A stretch of 64,000 nucleotides of DNA from Elysia chlorotica (Eukaryota > Mollusca > Gastropoda > Plakobranchidae), in NCBI GenBank assembly GCA_003991915.1, contig RQTK01000503.1, positions 116,074-180,073 on the forward strand, in the 5' to 3' direction. Every line of letters begins with the position of its first letter. Within the stretch, counting starts at the first letter, position 1. Made by a program: the position numbers and the translations under genes. Positions 57,601-64,000 of this stretch are shown here, one piece after another. The notes under the pieces are model-generated. The model was given only the letters and a program-made list of their open reading frames with translations, made no database searches and had not been told where the DNA came from.

Positions 57601-60312
57601 TATGAAAAGCATTGTTTATACCCAAGTCAGAAGTTTACGATGCTGCAAATAATTTATCTAATTTCACAAAGAGAAAGAGATGAGAGGAGCAAGAAATGGA
57701 AAACTAGAATGAAATCTTTCATAAAATTAATTCTTATTTGAAACCTGTGGGTACCTCATAGCAGGAATGATGGCAGATGAAAGCTTAAAAAATGGAGAAA
57801 CAAATATGAGACCCTTTTTAAGTATTTTATAATAAATATAGCTATTACAATACAATTACAAGCATTATCATATGCCTTCTATTATGTTTTTCATTTTGAA
57901 AATCTAAAATACCTGAAAGAAAGACTGCTCGGGAAAAAAATATTTCAATTAGTTTTTAAGACTGAATAGAAGGAATGTTTGTAAAATTTGCACAATTTTA
58001 AAAGTGCAAAGTTCAAAGGTAAGGGTAATATAAAATAAAAAAAACCTATAGATACAGGTAATATTCACTACAAGACATTGTGATTGGTTTTAACTGTGTA
58101 TCTAGACTTGGAATTTGGATAGATGTTATTTTAAGTTAGAACTATAGGTATAATGAATACATTTGCTAAGCAAAGTGTGATCATTTTAAACATATACTCA
58201 TAAAGTAATTCTTTTAAAATCATCCTCAACTAACATTAACAACCCAAAAATGAATAGTTCAGTAACAGCGCTTATAAATTGCCATTGATTAACTTCCATT
58301 ATGGCATTATGGAGCTTGGTGAGGGATAAGCTAGCAAATGGTGAAAAAAGAGGGTCAAGTGTCATTTATTCAAGTTTGGAGAAAATATATAACTAAAAGC
58401 AAGTGGCACTAGTGATTGAATTACAAATATATTGTTTCCCACTAGCAAAAAATGTTTCAAATAGTTACAGTAAAAATACCTAATGACAAATTATGTTTAC
58501 ATATTCAAATGATCTTTCAAGCTGACATTTTTTACCAAGAGGTATCTGGTATGAATGCACCTCTATAATTTTGGGAATTTATGTACAATAATTTTGAAGA
58601 TACCATGAAAGTTAAGTTTCAATAATATTACAATTTAATTTAAGTGTATCATATGTAAAAGCATATTTCTAAGACCAATTGAAGGGCAGAACGGAAGAGC
58701 AAGCAATGTCACTTTAAGACCAACCACTTGAATTTTGCAATACCAAATTTATTTTTAAAAATTCAGTTGTTAACTGTTTGCAATTACTTGAACGAGTCAA
58801 CATTTTTAATTGTTAGAAAAATGGCCAACCTATCAAAATCTTCAAATCCAAGAAAGTAACAACATTTTTGGCGACATTGTCTTTTTTTCTTTTTCCGTTA
58901 TGCCCTTCATATGTATAAACTACTTACAATTTTTTTAAACATAAAATATTTAAAATTTAAGAAAATAAATGAACGAAATGACGAAGTAGTTGCACATAGT
59001 TGTCAATGATAGAGCGAATAACAATGGCGGTGGCGTAAAAACAATGTGCATGGATCGATGCATAGATGGTTTTAGAGAAGCCAAAGGCTGTGATTTTATT
59101 CTAAATTATATTAAATTTGATTCAGCGACTCCACAAGACTATGGAGAGGCAAACCTATTCTGATCTACCCAAACATCCTCAAAACCTAACCCCTATAATT
59201 ACTGGGCAGCATATTTCACATGATCTCTGGTCTAAATTGCAGGCTATTTAAACATCCACCACTCCGCAATCCTTTGAATTCACAATGTCACAAGACTTTT
59301 GGCTGGTGAAAAAAAAAAGTTTATAAAAAATTCACGCTGTTTAGAAAACTTGGAACCTCATACAGCAATCCAAATATGGTGTAACTGTAAGTGCATCTAT
59401 GGTGTTACATTATAATTCAGTTGAGACGTGCAGAAACTTGAAAACAGCGAACTTCTTGAGAAGGAAATCTGTGAAACCAGTAGCGTGCTGCTATGAGACA
59501 CAATGGAATCCTTTGTAACCCGTCCCCCAAGTGCAAGTCGATTATCAAACTTTTGTAAAGACAGTATACTACCATTGTAGAGGAATGCAGATGGAGTTGA
59601 GTCAATGATCAATGTTGATGCAATGGATGATGGCAAAACGTGAAGGGGGAAAATGTGTTAAAATTGCATCATCACCTTGAAAGACTCTGGTCTCAAGTTC
59701 ACTCATTCTGCTGTGTTTGTGATGCTTGGAACTCCCAGGTGGCCTGGCTGCAGAAACTTATATTTGGTTGCTGCCTATCAGCTCTTGGCGCCTCTGCACA
59801 TTTGCTATGGAAGAAATGTCTGTATGCTTGGTCCAATTAACCAAGTGATAAAAGTTAATTCATCTAGATGAGCTCCTTCTGACACGTGGGCAGACTAGGC
59901 CTATCTTAGATCACACACAACCAGCAGCATTTAGATCTACGAACTAGATTGTACAAATGGGTGTGTTGTGCCAGTCCAAAAACGAAGTGGATGTCACTGC
60001 TTTCACTCACTGACCTATGACCAATGTGGATAAATAAGTAATCAAATTATGTTATTTTATCATAGTTTATTTGTATATAGAAAATTCAATCATCTGAGTT
60101 GTTAAAATCTAGTAGGAAAAGATTTTAAGTCGGTCAACGTCATAGTTTTCCGCTTAGTATGCATGCCCTTCGCAGCCCTTCTGAGGTGACCGCAGCACAC
60201 GGCAACTTCCGTCAGATTTCGCATACGTTAACGTTGATTCAAATGCAATTTTATTAATTATTTAAAGGTTTTTCTACTTACGGGTCCGCCATACAATAAG
60301 GAATTGAACCAT
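44246..60312 (-). CDS. NOVA1: NOVA/pasilla-type KH-domain splicing regulator, 7 coding exons
   Basis: NOVA proteins bind YCAY clusters in pre-mRNA and direct alternative splicing, mainly in neurons. Exons: 60282-60312 (part of 60282-60320), 57082-57120, 56196-56303, 49955-50095, 48050-48207, 46173-46326 and 44246-45372. All are in phase, giving about 585 aa. KH1 (about 60-133) has LKILVPSVAAGAIIGKGG, then DFYPGTTERICLI. KH2 (160-230) has VKVLIPNSTAGMIIGKAG. KH3 (about 505-575) has VPENIVGAILGPGG. EDPQSSSCPNISYADYTGPV and NTLANYG match vertebrate NOVA directly. The KH2-KH3 linker is rich in Met, Ala, Ser, Thr and Gln. KH2 has Ala in its GxxG loop (GKAG) where vertebrate NOVA has GKGG. The N-terminus is uncertain: no NOVA-like KRP nuclear signal is seen, and further 5' exons are possible. 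The symbol stands for the NOVA1/NOVA2/pasilla ancestor. Confidence 0.9.
47573..47614. repeat. (GA)n microsatellite
   Basis: About 21 GA units in the NOVA intron between exons 48050-48207 and 46173-46326. Confidence 0.95.
50560..50930 (-). mobile_element. tRNA-headed SINE copy in NOVA intron
   Basis: The main body is 50694-50930. On the minus strand the head carries GGGTTCGAGCCC, a clear pol III B box, then CTACTGGTTGGGTTGGTGTC, CAGTTTAATGTGACCGGCTG, and ends near GTTGGACGTAAAACC. A G-rich/TTG low-complexity tract (50661-50700) adjoins its tail, and 50560-50640 holds a further degraded head-like piece. Confidence 0.75.
51582..51620. repeat. (TC)n microsatellite
   Basis: About 19 TC units in a NOVA intron. 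Confidence 0.95.
52140..54460. promoter_or_regulatory. Relatively GC/CpG-rich intronic region, possible alternative NOVA promoter
   Basis: Base composition rises clearly above the AT-rich surroundings and CpGs are frequent. A perfect CRE palindrome TGACGTCA lies at 53861-53868 and a TATCGATA (DREF-type) site at 54322-54329. It lies upstream of the KH1 exon, where an internal promoter could drive a shorter NOVA isoform. Only composition and motifs support this. Confidence 0.3.
52416..53127 (+). repeat. Composite duplicate of 60562-60976 joined to 58257-58552
   Basis: 52416-52830 matches 60562-60976, and 52831-53127 matches 58257-58552, all in the same orientation. The order is reversed relative to the source. 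Most differences are one-base indels in homopolymers, with very few substitutions. The match stops abruptly at both ends and at the internal junction. It may be an assembly artefact or a real rearrangement. Confidence 0.9.
55930..56048 (-). mobile_element. Degraded SINE fragment beside a NOVA exon
   Basis: The plus-strand text CTGACACCAACCCAACCAAT followed by AAGGGACAAAATT corresponds to the reverse of the SINE head blocks at 50.8 kb, with a decayed B box. It lies about 150 bases downstream of exon 56196-56303 in transcript terms. Confidence 0.5.
58257..58552 (+). repeat. Source block 2 of the composite duplicate
   Basis: Near-identical to 52831-53127, with one clear one-base indel. Lies in the second NOVA intron. 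No coding content. Confidence 0.9.
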
Positions 60313-60320
60313 TCGGTAAC
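60282..60320 (-). CDS. NOVA1: Most 5' NOVA-like exon found (start uncertain)
   Basis: A 39-nt exon is bounded by TTTTTTACATTATAG and GTAAGTAG. Only the frame with ATG at 60312-60310 (MVQFLIVWRT) reads through exons 57082-57120 and 56196-56303 into KH1. The more obvious ATGGCGGAC in the same exon runs to a stop in the next exon. The acceptor-like left border suggests it may be internal, in which case the true start lies upstream. Confidence 0.45.
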
Positions 60321-60561
60321 CTATAATGTAAAAAATAATCAGAAATGCACGAGCTCCGCAAAAATCGACGTGTCAAATTGGGCGTGCATGCCCTTACATG
60401 AACCACCTAGCTAAGTAAGTTAGAACGGGCATCCTCCGAAACTGTAACTACATTATGTGCAAAAAAGCCACTAAAATTGGTATTTATGAAGGCTAACATA
60501 ACTATAGTAAATAACATTATGATTTGAAAGAAGAAGAAAATATTTTGATGACACTGCACTT

Positions 60562-60976
60562 GACTGAGAAGAAAATTAGCAAAAACTTAGATCACCGGCT
60601 GCGAATTCTAAAGCCGCCATGTTGGCCGTTCATCGATACGACAAGGTGCAAATTCTTCGCTCCTAAATGGAAACAATCGAAAAAACATCCTAACCTCCGC
60701 CCTGATTAGATCTCTTGGTGACCCCATTATCTGTTTCTCCGTCTAAAGGCCTTTTTCTTGAGTCAGAAGTGTCCATTTCAGTACCATTCGTGCCGTCGTA
60801 GTTCATTGCAGTGTCCGTTTATCAGGGCCCAGTTCTCGTGGGGTAACGAATTGCCGGTATGATCACGAGATTTTAGGTCAGCCAACAACCCATGTGCGAT
60901 TTCTAAAAAAAGACATAGCCAAGGCCTAGGTCAACAGTTTCATTATACCAATGCCTGCTCTTTTTCTTCTTTTAAA
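60562..60976 (-). promoter_or_regulatory. CpG-richer block, possible NOVA first exon or promoter
   Basis: On the minus strand the block contains AACATGGCGGCTTTAGAATT. That ATG frame could join the 39-nt exon in phase through a weak GTGATC donor, but this is speculative, and the duplicate at 52.4-52.8 kb has frame-breaking indels in the same place. The block is source block 1 of the composite duplicate. Confidence 0.3.
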
Positions 60977-61260
60977 CCTTTTATGATGTATATTCTATAT
61001 CCTGTAAAAATCTGTTTAAAAAATAACGATGCATATAAATGCAGGTCAAATGCAATATAATCCTGCAAAATCACAGTATGTAAAATGTACTTCCTTGAAG
61101 ATTTGATATTTTTTTAACAAACTAGGTCAAGTCATTTACATCACACATGCAACAATCAGGTGGCCACGCCCCCCTGCGTAGACGAGATCAATCCTCACAT
61201 CGAGGCGATCTCTTCCCCCACAACCACCCCACCCCTCACGCACACGCACCTTTTTGTTTC

Positions 61261-61261
<1 letters not shown>

Positions 61262-61326
<65 letters not shown>
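61262..61326. repeat. (TTA)n microsatellite
   Basis: About 21 units upstream of NOVA. Confidence 0.95.
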
Positions 61327-61717
61327 CATTCTCTGCTCTAGTACGTAGGTACATGTATCAGGTTCAGTAAAATTAATACTCTTCTTCCACCTGTTTAACC
61401 CACCCTTCTCTCTTTTTTTTCCATGCTAGTAATCAAATCCACACATCGACCACTTTTTCCCCTAGCCTATCCATCTCTAGAAAACATAAAACGCTGGGGA
61501 GGGGGCATGGAGATTGGGCCTATAATCAACATACAATCATGTATTAAAAACAAAACGAAACCGCATAATTTTAATGCAAGTACAAAATATTTAACAACAT
61601 TCCTCTCTTCATATTCATAACTATAATTTGGGGGAAAATGCCATATATACCAACCTGCCATTAGCAGAAGGCACTATTTAAAAAAAAGCTAAATTTCAAC
61701 CATACTCGATGCGATTC

Positions 61718-61812
61718 ATAGGGAATGGGTTCTGTCGGACGCCAGTCTTGGGGTCCGTCCACATTATAGCCCCTATACAGTGTTGACGTTGGGTGTTAAA
61801 CCAACTGAACTT
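61718..61812 (+). mobile_element. SINE 3' fragment
   Basis: GGTCCGTCCACATTATAGCC, then a GTTGACGTTGGGTGTTAAAC end, matches the tail of the SINE at 62440-62575. Confidence 0.6.
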
Positions 61813-61979
61813 CGCCAAAACCTTTTTAGGTTGGATAGATCAGAGGAGGATCTTCATAGTGTCAATTGGTAATCTATTTGTGCACTGTATTTTAAAGTTC
61901 ATAATATCAAGCCGCACAGACTCAATTGTCTTGCATTATGGGCTAACTTGAACTTAATTAGAGTTCATGTCTTCAAACA

Positions 61980-62112
61980 ACCTGTCTCAGTCGATCACAT
62001 TATATTGCTCCCGACCTAACCGGTAGGGGACCAAATTGGACGAATACATGTCTGAGCGATCCTGGGTTTCGAACTGGGAATCTCCCGCTCTGGAGATCGA
62101 GGCTCTAGCATT
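61980..62112 (-). mobile_element. SINE tRNA-like head fragment
   Basis: On the minus strand, GGGAGATTCCCAGTTCGAAA precedes CTACCGGTTAGGTCGG and ATGTGATCGACTGAGACAGG. The GTTCGAAACCC B box is well kept. It faces the plus-oriented fragments on either side. Confidence 0.65.
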
Positions 62113-62291
62113 TGATGAACTCACTTTCCAGATAGGGAATTGCGAGACACCAAGACAAGAGTCATTCACGCACGATCGTCGATAAAATTTGTTAAAAGCC
62201 AGTAGACGATGTGCATGTTCCATGACTGTGTAGCATATACACGCAATGCACTATTTGTTATTATGTGTCGTTTTAGTAAGAGACACATCTC

Positions 62292-62426
<135 letters not shown>

Positions 62427-62427
62427 T

Positions 62428-62575
62428 GACCGGCTGAGACAGAAGTCATGGTATCCGTGCCGTCTTGTTTGTGGCAGGACATTAAATTGTCAGGCATCAG
62501 TTTTGGGGCCCGTCCACAATAGAGCCTATAGTGCTGATGTTGGACGTTAACCCAACTCAACAACTGTCTCTTCTC
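62428..62575 (+). mobile_element. SINE body and 3' fragment
   Basis: It starts with GACCGGCTGAGACAGAAGTC, continues through GGGCCCGTCCACAATAGAGC, and ends TGTTGGACGTTAACCCAAC. This is the plus-strand equivalent of the body of the copy at 50.7 kb. The tRNA-like head is missing and replaced by the trinucleotide array. Confidence 0.7.
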
Positions 62576-62742
62576 TGGTGTTGGTTTTATAGTATGTGTT
62601 GGTTTTATAGTATGCAATCAAAGAGAAACAAAAACATAAATTTACTTCCCGTAGTGTTTACCTCCCTTCCCAATTGTGCCATTGCAAGATCTCTGAAGAC
62701 AGAGACGTAGATGGCTTTCGCACTGTCGACATATAGAATCAC

Positions 62743-62743
<1 letters not shown>

Positions 62744-62782
<39 letters not shown>

Positions 62783-62783
62783 T

Positions 62784-62848
<65 letters not shown>
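62744..62848. repeat. (GA)n microsatellite
   Basis: About 100 bp of GA with a few AAG/TGA interruptions. The long Ser-Leu frames opposite are repeat translations. Confidence 0.95.
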
Positions 62849-62851
<3 letters not shown>

Positions 62852-63496
62852 CGACACTGAACAACAGGACTTGTTGCAGCAGATAACTAAATAAGAAGTG
62901 CTCTGGAGTAACAAGCAGGATATCTGAGGTTTGAATTTCATCTGGTGTACACGTCTCCGTGAAGGAAACTTGCCATAATTCTTTTTCCTTAGATTCAGAT
63001 GCCATAATTATGTTTGAGGCTCATCGTGTTCATTAACTGTGGGACAATGAAGACATTGACCCTCCGCTCACAGATAAACAATCATAATTTGAACTCCAAG
63101 CAGGAACGTCACGTAATTCAGTCGATAAAGCTGAGTGGATTCAGGTTCGTTCCCCAGCAGTTTACCACTTTTTTTTTTATAGGACCGAAGCAGCAGTTTA
63201 GTGCACGGTAATTGGGAAGTTAATGGCAATTAGGCTAAAACTGACGAATGGAAACTTTTTTTTTTACATTAACATTAATAACAACAGAAGAATTACCACT
63301 TTGTGGATATGGTGAACTCACCATCGAACTCACAAGGACTACCGAAATTGTATTTCCTCATGGTGTGTTTTTCTGCTAAGATCTATAAGTACGGTTCTAC
63401 AATCTTGAATGCTGGCGTCTTTTGAATTCTGTTCATTGTCTTAAAGAGTTGTTACTAATACAAAGTTACAGCTAACACCTCGTTCATGCTGTTATT

Positions 63497-63518
63497 ATTA
63501 CTACTACTGCTGCTGCTG

Positions 63519-63558
<40 letters not shown>

Positions 63559-63561
63559 ATG

Positions 63562-63618
<57 letters not shown>

Positions 63619-63650
63619 ATGTACTACTACTACTACTACTACTACTACTG
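63497..63650. repeat. (TAC)n array with 60-bp higher-order period
   Basis: TAC/ACT units are interrupted twice by ACATGTAC, at about 63557 and 63617, exactly 60 bases apart. The sequence between the two interruptions appears perfect. Confidence 0.95.
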
Positions 63651-64000
63651 CACACTACGAATGATGCTGCTACTGCACAGCTGTGGCATTTGTATACATT
63701 GTAGTCTTGTGTTTTTTTTAAAGTTTTAATTCCATCGTCAGCAACAAGGCTATCGGATACCTATCAGGCAGATTGCAAGACAAAGGTTTGATGTTTTACA
63801 AGATGCATCAGACAGAATGAACCTGATGTTAAGACTTTTCTCGGTCAAGTTATAATGTATTGTGTATTGTTATGAGATACATTGTAATTATCTGTTGGTA
63901 TGTATGACAAAGGTAAGTAGTGTTATGTTTACATTTGAATACTACTGAGATGGTCAAGTTATGATGTATTGTGTACAGTATAAAATAATTATCTGTTGAA
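63651..64000. other. Unassigned right edge of window
   Basis: AT-rich DNA with no recognisable gene or element. A short direct repeat, AAGTTATAATGTATTGTGTA at about 63847 and a near copy at about 63956, is the only structure seen. Confidence 0.5.

Noticed and set aside
59397-59871. Cluster of overlapping short frames on both strands
   Set aside because: Located in a NOVA intron, without splice sites in matching phase or known motifs; composition is only slightly less AT-rich than its surroundings.

Overview
This window is animal nuclear DNA. It is AT-rich, its genes are split by introns, and it is full of microsatellites, SINE and LINE fragments and runs of T or A. Four conserved animal genes can be assembled exon by exon with consistent splice phases: a kizuna-like centrosomal gene (KIZ), BABAM2/BRE, RRP36 and a NOVA/pasilla-type KH RNA-binding gene. 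Gene content, long AT-rich introns, a tRNA-headed SINE and AGATCT-rich patches suggest a mollusc, perhaps a gastropod. That placement is inference and not proven by the sequence.

Layout. 1-1009: 3' flank of KIZ. 1010-14039 (minus): KIZ, 17 coding exons including a tandemly duplicated 165-nt exon. 14040-14736: a 0.7-kb divergent intergenic space that probably holds both promoters. 14737-22958 (plus): BABAM2, 11 coding exons, 382 aa. 22959-28559: intergenic, with a pogo-like terminal repeat, large TTC arrays, a LINE tail and AGATCT patches. 28560-37068 (plus): RRP36, 9 coding exons, 232 aa, with a LINE fragment carrying an RNase H segment antisense in intron 1. 37069-44245: the space between two converging genes, probably including a long NOVA 3' UTR. 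44246-60312 (minus): NOVA-like gene, seven coding exons, three KH domains, about 585 aa in the model given. 60321-64000: the presumed 5' side of NOVA, then SINE pieces and large trinucleotide and GA arrays.

The four genes do not form an operon or one pathway. KIZ stabilises spindle-pole centrosomes. BABAM2 belongs to the BRCA1-A and BRISC deubiquitinase complexes. RRP36 acts in early pre-rRNA processing. NOVA controls alternative splicing. The only arrangement likely to matter is the head-to-head KIZ/BABAM2 pair.

I see no prokaryotic-style system, CRISPR array, virus or toxin gene. The observations most worth following are the duplicated KIZ exon with identical protein sequence and GC splice donors, a 711-bp segment in a NOVA intron that joins two sequences from 58-61 kb in permuted order, and a pyrimidine-rich 35-bp minisatellite directly upstream of a KIZ splice acceptor.
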